Below are positions 1-9,700 of a stretch of DNA of 25,000 nucleotides, piece after piece. The stretch covers positions 341,309-366,308 of the forward strand of contig CAUYUJ010018327.1 of NCBI GenBank assembly GCA_963575745.1. The letters are read 5' to 3'. Source of the DNA: Prorocentrum cordatum. Lineage: Eukaryota > Sar > Dinophyceae > Prorocentrales > Prorocentraceae. The first letter of the stretch is position 1; each line of letters opens with the position of its first letter. The notes under the pieces are model-generated. The model ran no database searches and had not been told where the DNA came from. It saw only the letters and a program-made list of their open reading frames with translations. Made by a program: the position numbers and the translations under genes.

Positions 1-126
1 TCAAAGCCGAGCTCATGGAGTTGCTGGCCCCTCTCGTCGAACCTGGGGCTGGACCACAGTGGTGTCTTTGACGTATGGAAGTTGTTCAAATGTACTTCGC
101 CTTCATCTTCGTCTCCTGTGTGCTCC

Positions 127-926
127 ATGAGGGTTGCCACGTGGAATGCCCGTGCATGGCTCCAACATGCTGGCAAAATGGTGCACGCAAGCTTAGCTAC
201 CTACTCCGCCTTCAGCTTGCTCGCTCTATCGTGTGCTTGCAGGAAGTCAGACAAGACGAACTTCAACTTCGTGAGTTTCTGGGTCCGTTGGGGGAGTCGC
301 TGACGTTGCAGACGTCGTTTTGTGGTGACTCAGGTGCGGACCGAATCCGTGGGGGTGTTGCTGTTCTTCTTCTTCAATGTTGCCAGGCAGCTGGGGAACG
401 CGTGCGAAGCCACGCGGTGGCTCCTGTACCCGGTCGAGCATTGCATGTTACCATCGAGTGTGGATCGGTATGCATGGACATCTTCAATGTACACAACCAT
501 GACCTGAAGAGAGCGCAGGTGAGAGAGATCGTCACGATTACCCTCGGGGCTCGTGCTGCTGCGCTCCGCGCCCCCTCCCAGCGGCTCGCGCTGGTCGTGG
601 GCGACTTCAATTTTGCTGCGGAGGAGGCGGTCGTTCTTCACATGCCTCGGGCCGCTGTGCGACGTGCTGCGAGGCAACATCATGGGCAGGCCCAAGTCTG
701 GCGCCAGGCCCTGTCGCAGCTCGTTGAAGCGGAGTGCGATATGTGGTCGCACTACGAGAAAAAGTCCAACTCTGAGGCCAGTATTGATGGTCTCTTCCTC
801 TCTCTTCCTGGGTGGATGGTCTGCCAACATCATCTCCAGGCCGCCACCGTCGACTCTGCGGCGTCTGTCTCGGACTCGATCGTCTCGGACCACGCTGCCG
901 TCGCGATCGCGATTACCCCCCCGTGC
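127..926 (+). pseudogene. LINE-A apurinic-like endonuclease domain (EEP fold), frameshifted
   Basis: This domain would nick target DNA to prime reverse transcription. It starts at an ATG at 127 with MRVATWNAR (EEP motif I with the conserved Asn) in one frame. Near 185 the reading moves to another frame that gives CLQEVRQDE (metal-binding Glu), GGVAVLL, VVGDFNF (GDFN, near 595-615), IDGLFLSLP (near 785) and SDSIVSDH (catalytic Asp-His, near 876-893). All hallmark residues of a LINE AP endonuclease are therefore present, but not in one frame. A second frame change occurs in the C-rich stretch near 920-930 (CCCCCC, then CGCCCCCC a few bases later), after which the element continues in the first frame. 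The open frame extends upstream to base 1, so the true start of ORF2 may lie outside the window. The domain identity is confident; function is lost in this copy as sequenced. Confidence 0.78.
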
Positions 927-1525
927 TGCTCGCCCCCCTGCCGAACGCCCTCTCGCCAAACATCTCTTCCAGGATCCGAGGTGCCAGGAGCGTTTACGCG
1001 CGATGATTGGATGTGCTGACTGGGATCGTATGTCTCCTCCATATCGATTAGAGCATTATAAGTATCTCATGAAAGAAGCTGCACGCGAAGCGCGTGATAA
1101 TGATTTCCGACGGCGCCCCCGCCACCCGTCCACCTTGCTCCAGCTTGCTCGCTCATTAGCCAGAGTGGTGTGGCGTCAGGATGTGAAGTTGGCTTGGAAG
1201 CTTCTGGGGTCCCATCCCGTGTCGTCTGACTTCATTCGTGTCCAAGGCCGCGTGGTCGAGCTGTTGCATCCTGAGTCTTTTCATGCTTGTTCTGACCGAC
1301 TCCAGTGGGAGGCGGCGGAGCGTGCGCGGGCTGAGCTGCAAAGATGAAAGGATTCGACTCATGAAGTGCGCGCCACTCGGTTGCAGCTGCGATCGCTGGA
1401 GAGACGGGCTCGTCTGTGGTCTCCGTTAAATCGTCGAGCACGCCTGGCGGCAGTCACCGATGAGCATGGCCGTGCTGCGCGTGACCCCTCCGAACGCGTG
1501 GGCCTCCTGAAGAGCTCCTGGGGCC
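927..1525 (+). pseudogene. LINE-A linker between endonuclease and RT, with a nonsense codon
   Basis: Continuous coding-like sequence joins the endonuclease to the RT. It reads LAKHLFQDPRCQERLRAM and on to the region near 1340, rich in Arg, Glu, Trp and Leu, as is usual for the helical linker of LINE ORF2. A TGA at 1345-1347 interrupts it. The same frame continues beyond the stop (HEVRATRLQLRSLERRARLW) to about 1520, where the frame shifts into the RT. No catalytic motif is expected here. The assignment rests on position and on the uninterrupted frame on both sides of the stop. Confidence 0.6.
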
Positions 1526-3387
1526 TTGTTCTCCAAGAAGTCCTGGGGCCGCGACAGGGCGATCGAGTACGCCGCTCAATACTTACCTGCTGTTGATGAA
1601 GTGGTACTTCCTCCTCCTACCCCTCGCCTCCTGCGTGCTGTGCTTGCGCGTGCCACCGACTCTGCGACTGGATGCGATGGGCTTTCGTATACGGCGTGGA
1701 GATCCGAGCCCCTTGGCGTGACCATCCTCTGGGGCTGTCTGGAGTGGGCGATGAGGGGCCAGGCGTTGTTTGATGCCGCGAGCCTGACGCCCCAGGTCTT
1801 CTCGCAAAAAAATGTTTCCGAGGGCGAGGCCCAAGCCGGCCAGGTCGAGAAGGGGGCGGACAAGGTGAGGGTGCTCGGTCTCCGCAACTGCGACGTGGAG
1901 GTCCTCTCAGCAACCGTGAATGCTGCCCTTCGCCCCGCCCTCGAACGCGTCGCCCCCCCTGTCAAAGGGGCTTTGTTCCAGGGCGGAACTTCGGCCTGAA
2001 TGTGCTGGAGCTGGACGTGTCGAGCCGCCAGCTCTCTTGCACACCACGCGGTTCGCGCGACCCACCTATTCTTTACAGTCTGGACTACGGCCAGGCCATC
2101 CCCTCCCTGAATCAGGAGCTCCTGCTGTTCATACTGGGGGCTCTTCGTCTTCCAGAGGCTATTCTGATGTTCGCTGGGTTCCTTTATGAGGCCATCGAGG
2201 GTATCGCGATCTCCATGGGGCTCCGTGTTTACCTGCACTGGGTCCGCAGTGGGATCATTCAGGGTTGTGCGTTGTCGGGCTCGTTGTATGCTATTGCGTC
2301 ATCCCCGTTCTTGTACCACCTCGCCCGCGTGACCGAGGAGGCGGGCCGCGGGCTCGTGCGTGCGTGCGCCGAGGACATCGGCGGCGCTCTGGTGAGCATT
2401 GAGGACATTGCCTGGGTCGCCCTCGTGATGAGGGGTGCGGAGTTGATTGCGAACCTTGTCTTGAAGATTCAGAAGTGCCACGTGGTCCCTCCATCAGCCT
2501 CCTTTAGTCCTGCCCTCGCTCTGGAAGCTCTGGGGAGGCTCTCGCAGGCAGTGCCCTACTGGTCCCCCATGAAGATCGTCTCGGCGCTCCTCTATCTTGG
2601 GATCTGGCTTGGTCCCTCCGTGGGCCCGATGAGACCCTGGGCTGACCCTCTTGCTAAGGCGCGGCTGCGGGCTCGAGCTGTTGGGCGAGGCGTCACCCCT
2701 GCCAGCCTCTCATCCATCATTTACAATACGCGTATCATCACCACACTTTCATACGTCAGTCAGTCCGTTTGGATGCCGAGAGCTGTACTTGCCTGTGAGT
2801 TAGGAGTGCTCGCACAAGTTTACCGTGTGGCTCTGGGCACCTTCCCGCTGAATGCATGGGTGCAGATGGACCTCTGGCAAGGGCCGCGGGTACAGCGCTG
2901 GGCCCATCTCAATCTGGCCACCATGATGAGGTCGGCCGCCCACACTTTCCCCGAGCACCAGCAGCTGCTGAACGGTATGCGGACCCACGCTGAGGCGCTG
3001 GCTGACTCCAGGACGCTGGACATGGTCGGCACTGGTGCACTCTACCCTGGCTTCTGGCGGAGCCCCGCCATTGTCGAGAACCTTGCGCGGGCCCTGCGCG
3101 GTCCTGCTCCTGCGGGGGCTTGGGCCGCGCTTCTGCCCTGCGCCCGTGATGCTCTTGCGAATGCCTCGGATGTCGCGCCTGGCGTTCGAGTTCGACCTCA
3201 GCGGACTGTCCATCGTGCTCTTCGTGATCTTGCGGCTCGGGGGGCACCACTACGTGAGTTCCTACGCATGCGTCTTCAGAAGTTCTTTTTTTCCGACGGT
3301 ATGGTACCCTACTCGACCAATTCGACTGGCCACATATCTCTACCACGCTCAGCCAATGCCCTTGCTCCTGGGCATGGGCGACGCTGA
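1526..3387 (+). pseudogene. LINE-A reverse transcriptase, frameshifted and with altered active site
   Basis: The region would copy element RNA into DNA at the nicked target. The fingers region lies in the first frame (SATGCDGLSYTAWRSEP near 1655-1705; KVRVLGLRNCDVEVLSATVN near 1861-1920). The frame changes near 1965-1985, just before GRNFGLNVLELD, a typical segment before motif A. Motif A is SLDYGQAIPSL (Asp at 2083-2085). Motif B is RSGIIQGCALSG (2245-2280). Motif C is CAED (2365-2376), where LINE RTs carry xADD, so the first catalytic Asp is replaced by Glu. A KCHVVPPS segment matches the position of motif D/E. The rest of the frame, to the stop at 3387, is thumb-like. The lineage cannot be named from sequence alone. 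The RT identity is strong; the copy is almost certainly inactive. Confidence 0.8.
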
Positions 3388-5000
3388 GGACCTGGTGTGA
3401 TGGCTGGCTTACTTCCTCGCGCATTCTCCATCCTGCGGGGAAACGTGGGTGTGCCTTTGGATGCCACAAATGCGCTGACCCGCTCATCCACTACTCGCGG
3501 TGTGTACGTATGCATGCCGCGCTGCGCCGCGCCCTTGGACATGGCTTTCCTATGGAGCTTGCGGAGAGATGGGGTCTCGCGTCGCCCTCGACCTCCGCCT
3601 ATGGCTTCATTGCAGCAGCCGTGAGCATGTACAACACTGTTCGCCTGATTCCCGACTGGCCGGTCTCAGAGCAGGACGCATTTAGTGCTGCGCTTGCGGG
3701 AGTGAGGAGCATGCGAATGGCCACTACTGCTGTGCTCTCGGGCGACGCGCCGCCGCTGTGGCACGCCCGCTTTCTGACCCGACGGAGACGTGGCTCGTCT
3801 TCCTCATCGTCTGCCACCTCGTCTTCCTCTCCGACGTGTGGGTGTGCGAGCGGCACGGACTTGGATGACGGCCTTGGCCTTGCGCTGATGCTGATTCCCG
3901 AGCCGCATGACATGGATGCCGATGATGATGAGCTGGTGTCGTTCGACCTTTGCCCTCGCACGCCGCTGGCGACGCCTGGCACTCCCTCGACGGCCGTGGC
4001 TACCCCCGACCGCGTCGGCCCCTCGCACGCTCTGTATGACGGCGACTGGGTGCTTCCGACGGCTATTGATGTCAGAACGCAAAGTCCTGTCGGCGGGTGC
4101 TCCTCGAGCCCGTCTGGTCAGGCTGCTGGAGTAAGTTGCGAGGATGGGTCTCGACTGTGCAGGGGTGCTCTCCACCTGGCACGCCATGAAAATGGTGAGG
4201 TCCGAACGCAAAGTCCTGACGGCGGGTGCTCCTCGAGCCCGTCGACTCAAGCATCTGGAGTAAGTTGCGAGGATTTAACTGGAATGGCGTGCGGGCCTCC
4301 GCTGTTGGACCCTTCGACGGCTGGAGCGGTCAGAACGCAAAGTCCTGTGCACGGGTGCTCCTCGAACCCAGTGCTTCAGGCTCAAACAAATTGCGAGGAG
4401 GATATCGCCACTCCCGTACCGTCCAGGGCTGCCATATGGTCGAGGCGAGGATGGATCTGGTCGACAACCCCACGGAGCTCGGCACCGTGCTCGCAGACGT
4501 GGCCCTCCTCGACCCAGAGTGCTGCTGCGACCTCGCTGGCCCCACCATCGACTGCGCCCACCGCCTCCTCGAGCTCGGGGCCAGTCTATCACCAGAGGCA
4601 GGCCCACGCCATCGTTGATGCACATGACGCGCCGCTTGAGGCCCCTTTGGATTCTTGCCTTCTGAGTGCCCCTGAGGTTGCCCATGTGGGCGCTCTGTCT
4701 GGCTCTGAGCTGGGACCTGTCTGGCCTGCTGGGTGTCTGGATGTCTCCCCCCGCCCCAGCAGTGCTTGCACGCCTCTTGTCCGTGTTCCCGCCGCTCCGA
4801 CGTGCCGCATGGCGGCTTGTTCGGGGTCTGCATCGCGTGTGGCTTGGAGGTCTCGGGAGACGGGGCCAACCTCATGCCCACTTCTGGGGCCAGTGGGTGG
4901 CGTCCTGGCGCCGAAAATAATCTGGTCTCACGCCCGCCCTGCCCGTCCATCTTCCCCCGACTCCCTGCGTTCGAACCTCCTGCTGCTGCTTTCCCCTTAG
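3381..5000 (+). pseudogene. LINE-A C-terminal region: zinc knuckle plus long Ser/Pro-rich tail
   Basis: In the frame of this entry the sequence reads RTWCDGWLTSSRILHPAGKR and then CAFGCHKCADPLIHYSRC (about 3438-3491). The Cys/His spacing (C-x3-C-x2-C, then HYSRC) resembles the C-terminal nucleic-acid-binding knuckle of many LINE ORF2 proteins. The preceding RT frame ends at 3387, so a frameshift separates the two. After the knuckle come a helical stretch (YNTVRLIPDWPVSEQDAFSA) and then about 400 codons of Ser/Pro/Ala-rich sequence open to a stop at 4998-5000. This tail holds three in-frame direct repeats of 129 bp (4071-4400). A second Cys-rich segment (CLHASCPCSRRSDVP) appears in another frame near 4760-4800 and may mark a further frameshift. 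Whether the tail was ever translated is unclear. Confidence 0.6.
4071..4400 (+). repeat. Three direct repeats, 129-bp period, in the LINE-A tail
   Basis: A core of about 75 bp starts at 4071, 4200 and 4329. It begins GTCAGAACGCAAAGTCCTG (GTCCGAACGC in copy 2), continues with a CGGGTGCTCCTCGA segment and ends GTTGCGAGGAT or a close variant. About 54 bp of unrelated sequence separates the cores. The period is 43 codons, so the forward frame stays open and repeats VRTQSP, GGCSSSP and NCEE/SCED elements. Copies 1 and 2 are closest and copy 3 is more diverged. Confidence 0.85.
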
Positions 5001-5122
5001 AGAGCCTGATCACGCCGCCGTGGCGCTCGCTGGCGCCGGTCCAGGCGCGCCCGCCGCCCCGCTGCCGCCCGCGTCGTCGGGCGGGCCGTAGGAGGGAGCT
5101 GGATTCTTCCCTCTACGGTCCG

Positions 5123-5447
5123 CTCCTCCTCCTCCTCCTCCTCCTCCTCCTTCTCCTCGTCGGTCTTCTCCTCTTCCTCTTTCTCCTCCAACTCCTCCTC
5201 CTCCTCCTGTTCCTCCTCCTTTTCCTCCTCCTCCTGCTGCTGTTCCTCCTCTTCCTCGTCCTCCTCCCCCTCCTCCTCCTCCTCACCTCTTCTTCTGCTG
5301 CTGCTGCTGATGCTGCTCCTTCTCCTCCTCCTCCTCCTGCTCCTCCTCCTCCTCCTCCCCCCCTCCTCCCTCCTCCTCCCTCCTCTCCCCCTCCCCCTCC
5401 TCCTCCTCCTCCTCCTCCTCCTCCTCCTCCTCCTCCTCCTCTCCCTT
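5123..5447. repeat. CTC/TCC-rich tract of 1.05-kb unit 1
   Basis: The + strand is almost pure C and T with a dominant CTC triplet, interrupted by landmarks such as GTCGGTCTTCTCCTC and CTTCTTCTGCTGCTGC. The same interruptions occur in the same order in the tracts at 6010-6504 and 7066-7585, so the tract was copied as part of a larger unit. Reading frames through it give only poly-Leu/Pro/Ser on + and poly-Glu/Arg/Gly on -. Confidence 0.95.
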
Positions 5448-5450
5448 CTT

Positions 5451-6504
5451 CCCTGGTCGTCGTCTTCGCCGTCGTCTTCCTCATGCGCAGGAGCGGTGAG
5501 GATACTCAGCAATATGTTTGTGAACGTTCGGGAGGCGCGTGTCCATACGTATCCCTTATGAGCGTTCGGAGAGCTCGCCTATACTACATTTGATCGCGAT
5601 GATGCTGCAAGTTCTTGCGTAAGCCTTCCCTTTCACGCGCTTCCCGTTCATGTCAGGGAAGGTTTTGAACACGAGCGTTTCGCTCGAGACATCCTCCCAT
5701 AATCGTGAAGTTGGGGGTCGTATCTTAAGACGTATTTTGCTAAACAGTGGCGTCTCGCTCGGGACATCCTCCAAACATCGGGATCTCGAAATCGCCCGCT
5801 TAATTTTCGGATCCTCAAAAATGGGCGTCTCGCCCGAGACATCCTCGAACAAATGAGATGCCGACAGAGTTTTTGTAAGGCATCTTTTCGGAGCGATTTC
5901 GGATGAGCCCCAAGATGGCCCAAGAAGCGAACATATTCAAAAACCCATGTGCTTTACACATTCTCGTTGAAACATCAGCGTTTCGCTCGAGACATCCTCC
6001 CAAACATTCCTCTGTTCCTCCTCCTCCTCTTCCTCCTCCTCCTTTTCCTCCTTCTCCTTCTCCTCCTCTTCCTCCTCCTCCTCCTTTTGTTCTTTTTCCT
6101 CCTCCTCCTCCTCCTCCTCCTCCTCGTCCACTTCCTCATCTTCCTCCTCTTCCTCCTCCTCGCCTTCTTCCTACTTTTCCTTCCTCCTCCTCCTCCTCCT
6201 CCTTTTCGTCGGTCTTCTCCTCTTCCTCCTCCTCCTCCTCCTCCCCTTTCTCCTCCAACTCCTCCTCCTCCTCCTCCTGTTCCTCCTCCTTTTCATCCTC
6301 CCCCTGCTCCTGTTCCTCCTCTTCCTCGCCCTCCTCCCCCCTCCTCCTCCTCACCTCTTCTTCTGCTGCTGCTGCTGATGCTGCTCCTCCTCCTCCTCCT
6401 CCTCCTCCTCCTCCTCCTCCTCCTCCTCCTCCTCCTCCCCTCCTCATTATCCTCCCCTCCTCCTCCTCCTCCTCCTCCTCCTCCTCCTCCTCCTCTCCCT
6501 TCTT
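5451..6504. repeat. 1.05-kb tandem unit, copy 1
   Basis: The unit starts at CCCTGGTCGTCGTCTTCGCC, right after a CTC tract. It contains a ~130-bp conserved segment (GAGCGTTCGGAGAGCTCGCC near 5559), the recurring element CGCGCTTCCCGTTCATGTCA (5636), and family A subrepeats with GAGACATCC or GGGACATCC at 5686, 5761, 5836 and 5989. It then runs into the next CTC tract (6010-6504). The same start sequence recurs at 6505 and 7586. Confidence 0.9.
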
Positions 6505-7585
6505 CCCTGGTCGTCGTCTTCGCCGTCGTCTTCCTCATGCGGAGGAGTGGTGAGGATACTCAGGAATCTGCTTGTGAACGTTCGGGGGGCGCGTTGCCAT
6601 ATGTCTCCCTTGTGAGCGTTCGGAGAGCTCGCCTATACTACAGTTGATCGCGATGATGCGGCAAGTTCTTGCGTAACTCTTCCCTTTCACGCGCTTCCCG
6701 TTCATGACAGGAACGGTTTTGAAAACGAGCGGTTCGCTCGAGACATCCTCCCCAAATCGTGAAGTTGGGGGTGGTATCTTAAGACGTCGTTTGCTAAAAA
6801 TGGGCGCTTCGCTCGGGACATCCTCCAAACATCGGGATCTCGAAATCGCTCGCCTAATTTTCGAATCCTCGAAAATGGGCGTTTCGCCTGAGACATCCTC
6901 GAACAAATGGGATGCCGACAGGGCTCTTGCAAGGCATCTTTTCGGAGCGATCTCGGATGACCCCCAAGATGGCCCAAGAAGCGAAAAAATTGAAAAACCA
7001 ATGTGGATTAAACACTTTCGTTGAAACATCAGCGTTTCGCCCGAGTTAGCCTCCCAAAACATCCTCTTCCTCCTCCGCCTCCTCCTCCTCTTCCTCCTCC
7101 TCATTTTCCTCCTTCTCCTCCTCCTCCTCCTCCTCCTCCTCCTCCTCTTCCTTGTGTTCTTCTTCCTCCTCCTCCTCCTCCTCCTCGTCCTCTTCCTCAT
7201 CGTCCTCCTCCTCCTCCTCCTCGCCTTCTTCCTACTTCTCCTTCCTCCTCCTCCTCCTCCTCCTCCTCGGTCTTCTCCTCGTCCTCTTCCTCCTCTTTCT
7301 CCTCCAACTCCTCCTCCTCCTCCTGTTCCTCCTCCTTTTCCTCCTCCTCCTGCTCCTGTTCCTCCTCTTCCTCGTTCTCCTCCCCCTCCTCCTCCTCACC
7401 TCTTCTTCTGCTGCTGCTTGCTGATGCTGCTCCTTCTCTCCTCCTCCTCCTCCTCCTCCTCCTCCTCCTCCTCCTCCTCCTCCTCCCTCCTCCTCCCCCT
7501 CCTCCTCCCCCTCCTCCTCCTCCTCCTCCTCCTCCTCCTCCTCCTCCTCCTCCTCCTCCTCCTCCTCCTCCTCCTCCCCCTTCTT
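6505..7585. repeat. 1.05-kb tandem unit, copy 2
   Basis: This is the same order of elements as copy 1, starting at CCCTGG and ending with a CTC tract (7066-7585). It is 1081 bp long against 1054 bp for copy 1; most of the visible difference lies in the length of the CTC tract. The non-CTC half is close to copy 1 with scattered substitutions. Confidence 0.9.
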
Positions 7586-8165
7586 CCCTGGTCGTCGTCT
7601 TCGCCGTCGTCTTCCTCATGCGGAGGAGTGGTGAGGATGCTCAGGAATATGCTTGTGAACGTTCGGGGGGCGCGTGTCCATACGTATCCCTTGTGAGCGT
7701 TCGGAGAGCTCGCCTATACTACATTTGATCGCGATGATGCTGCAAGTTCTTGTGTAACTCTTCCCTTTCACGCGCTTCCCGTTCATGTCAGGAGAGGTTC
7801 CCCATATTGGCCATTTCGCCTGAGACATCCTCACAAAATGGAGATGTTGGGGGTCGTATCTTAAGACGTCTTTTGCTAAACATGGGCGTTTCGCTCGGGA
7901 CATCCTCCAACAATCGAGATCTCGAAATCGCTCGCCTAATTTTCGGATCCTCGAAAATGGGCGTTTCGCTTAAGACATCCTCGAAAAGATGGGATGCCGA
8001 CAGAGCTCTTGCAAGGCATCTTTTCGGAGCGATCTCGGATGACCCCCAAAATGGCCCAAGAAGCGAAAATATTGTAAAACACATGTGTTTTACACAGTTT
8101 CGTTGACAAATCAGCGTTTCGCTCGAGACATCCTCCCCAAATTTCCTCTTCCTTCTCCTCGTCGC
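7586..8165. repeat. 1.05-kb tandem unit, copy 3 (CTC half nearly lost)
   Basis: The non-CTC half is present (GAGCGTTCGGAGAGCTCGCC near 7694; family A repeats to about 8130). It differs from copies 1 and 2 around 7795-7830, where an AGAATGGCCATTTCGCCTGAG-like variant replaces the usual segment. Instead of a long CTC tract it ends in about 20 bp of CT-rich sequence (near 8145-8163) that runs into the 440-bp block at 8166. Confidence 0.85.
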
Positions 8166-8604
8166 TGAACTCAGGCGGGGAGTGAACTCTAGCTGGTGTT
8201 GGCCCTGATCCTCCGCGGGAATCAGCCCCCGCCCGCCGTCCACATATGTTATAGCTGTTCGGCTCATCCGGTCTCAGTCTGTACTATAGGAGAGATCCTT
8301 GCACGTACATTTATCTCGCTGTATTTCGCGTTTTCATTTTTCCTTGCAGAATCTTATTCTTTCCGTACGTTTCGGGTGAGCGCCACGTCTCAGTTTGCGC
8401 GGCTAGTGAACCCTATCTGGTGTATTTCAGGGAGTTCGGGTGAGGGTCACGTCTGAACTTGCGCGGGTAGTGAACTCCACCTGGTACCCCTTGTGCACAG
8501 TCGGGAAGAGCGCCTGGGCGACATGCGACATCAATGTTGGTGCACGTTCTTGCCAGGCTCTTCGATTTCACGCGCTTCCCGTTCATGTCAAGATAGGTTC
8601 CCCA
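8166..8604. repeat. 440-bp block, copy 1
   Basis: It begins TGAACTCAGGCGGGGAGTGA and ends in the shared linker with CGCGCTTCCCGTTCATGTCA. A near-identical copy lies at 12114-12555. Differences are a few substitutions and an extra CCCGC-type insertion in copy 2. The block holds a pyrimidine-rich stretch ending TTTTTCCTTGCAG (near 8338-8350) and two family B units near its 3' end. No gene is recognised in it. Confidence 0.85.
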
Positions 8605-9340
8605 GAATGGCCATTTCGCCTGAGACATCCTCACAAAATGGAGATGTCGGAAGCTATCGTTTACGGCGCTTCATGTTAAAAATGATGATTTCGCCTGAGA
8701 CATCCTCAAACAATCTGGATGTTGAAATCGGTCGCGAAATCTTCGGATCTTCGAAAATGAGGCTCTCGCCTGAGAATTCCTTGAAAAAGTGGGATGTCGA
8801 AAAGCTGCTTTCAGACCTCTTATGCCGAAAATGACCGTTTCGCTTGAGATTCCCCAGAATGGCAATTTCGCCTGAGACATCCTCACAAAGTGGAGATGTT
8901 GGAGGCTATCGATCAAGACGCTTTATGTTAAAATTGCGATTTCGCTTGAGACATCGTCGAAAAACCAGGATGTTGAAATCGGTCGCGAAATCTTCGGCTC
9001 TTCGACAATGGGGCTCTCGCCTGAGACATCCTCGAAAAAGTGGGATGTCGAAAAAGCTGTTTTCAGACCTCGTATGCCAAAAATGAGCGTTTCGCCTGAG
9101 ACATCCTCAGAAAATGGACATGTTGAAATCGCTGGCGAAACCTTCGGATCTTCGAAAATGTAGATTTCGCTTGGGACATCTTCCAACGAATGAGATTTTG
9201 AAGTAGCTGTTTTACGGCATCTTTTGGGGCTGCTCTTGGAGGACCTCCAAGATGGTCCCAATACCAGAATCATTGAAAAACAATGTGTTTTTCAATACTT
9301 TTGTTCAAAAGTAAGCGTTTCGCTCGAGACATCCTCAAAA
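8605..9340. repeat. Family A block: 75-bp tandem repeats
   Basis: Units are recognised by CGCCTGAGACATCCTC. The GAGACATCC-like motif falls at 8622, 8697, 8772, 8846, 8874 (a short partial unit), 8948, 9023, 9098 and 9173, then at 9326 after a double gap. Spacing is 74-75 bp except for the partial unit and the final 153. Many units contain GACATCC, an 11-nt spacer and GGATGTC, a small hairpin. The minus strand is partly open with an EDVSGETPIF-like motif every 25 residues. No gene is supported. Confidence 0.85.
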
Positions 9341-9356
9341 AACACGCGTCCACAGC

Positions 9357-9457
9357 AGGTGGAGTTCACTCCCCGCGCGAGTTCAGCCCTCCCTGATGAT
9401 AGCGATGAGGTTGATGACGGTAATGATGTCTGAACTCGCGCAGGTCGTGAACTCCAT
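9357..9457. repeat. Inverted pair of family B repeats, short loop
   Basis: The left arm (9357-9386) is the reverse complement of the family B unit that starts at 9430, matching at about 24 of 27 central positions. The ~43-nt loop holds GATGATAGCGATGAGG and GGTAATGATG, the same seed sequence that is expanded into a GAT microsatellite in the paralogous copy at 10280-10637. Confidence 0.75.
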
Positions 9458-9700
9458 TTGGTACATTTTGTGGACGTTCGGGGTGAGCGCCACGTCTGAA
9501 CTTGTGCGGGTAGTGAACTCTATCTGGTCACTTTGGGGACGTTGTGGGTGAGCGGCACGTCTGAACTTGCGCGGGTAGTGAACTCCATCTGGTACCCTTT
9601 GTGGACGTTCGGGGTGAGCGCCACGTCTGAACCTGCGCGGGTAGTGAACTCCACCTGGTACCTTTTGTGAACGTTTGGGAAGAGCGCCTACGTGACATGT
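9428..9700. repeat. Family B block 1: 66-bp tandem repeats, 4 copies
   Basis: GTCTGAACTTGCGCGGGTAG-like units start at 9428, 9494, 9559 and 9625, a period of 65-66 bp. Each unit continues GTGAACTCCACCTGG and GTGGACGTTCGGGGTGAGCG. Because 66 is 22 codons, the minus strand stays open and repeats a GVHYPRKFRR and AHPERPQ pattern. There are no start-site or domain features to support a gene. Confidence 0.85.

Larger units (their letters stand above)
1..5122 (+). mobile_element. LINE-A: degenerate, 5'-incomplete non-LTR retrotransposon
   Basis: In order on the + strand there are an endonuclease/exonuclease/phosphatase-type (AP-like) domain, an RT with recognisable motifs A, B and C, and a C-terminal zinc-knuckle region. 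This is the usual domain order of a non-LTR retrotransposon polyprotein. The reading frame changes near 185, 925, 1520, 1975 and 3385, and an in-frame TGA lies at 1345-1347, so no intact ORF2 remains. No ORF1 is visible because the window begins just upstream of the endonuclease. No RNase H was recognised. The 3' end is placed at 5122, where unique sequence meets a CTC tract; no A tail is seen, so the exact end is uncertain. The RT motifs differ clearly from those of the second element (13010-19308), so the two belong to different lineages. Confidence 0.8.

Noticed and set aside
5113-7696. Long Leu/Pro/Ser frames on + and Glu/Arg/Gly frames on - across the CTC tracts
   Set aside because: They arise from the triplet repeat in each frame, have no domain, and start or stop wherever the repeat does.
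8609-8626. GGCCATTTCGCCTGAG resembles part of the dinoflagellate spliced leader
   Set aside because: Only the GCCATTT core and scattered bases agree; the word is part of the 75-bp repeat and lacks the conserved ending. Not called as a spliced-leader gene or relic.
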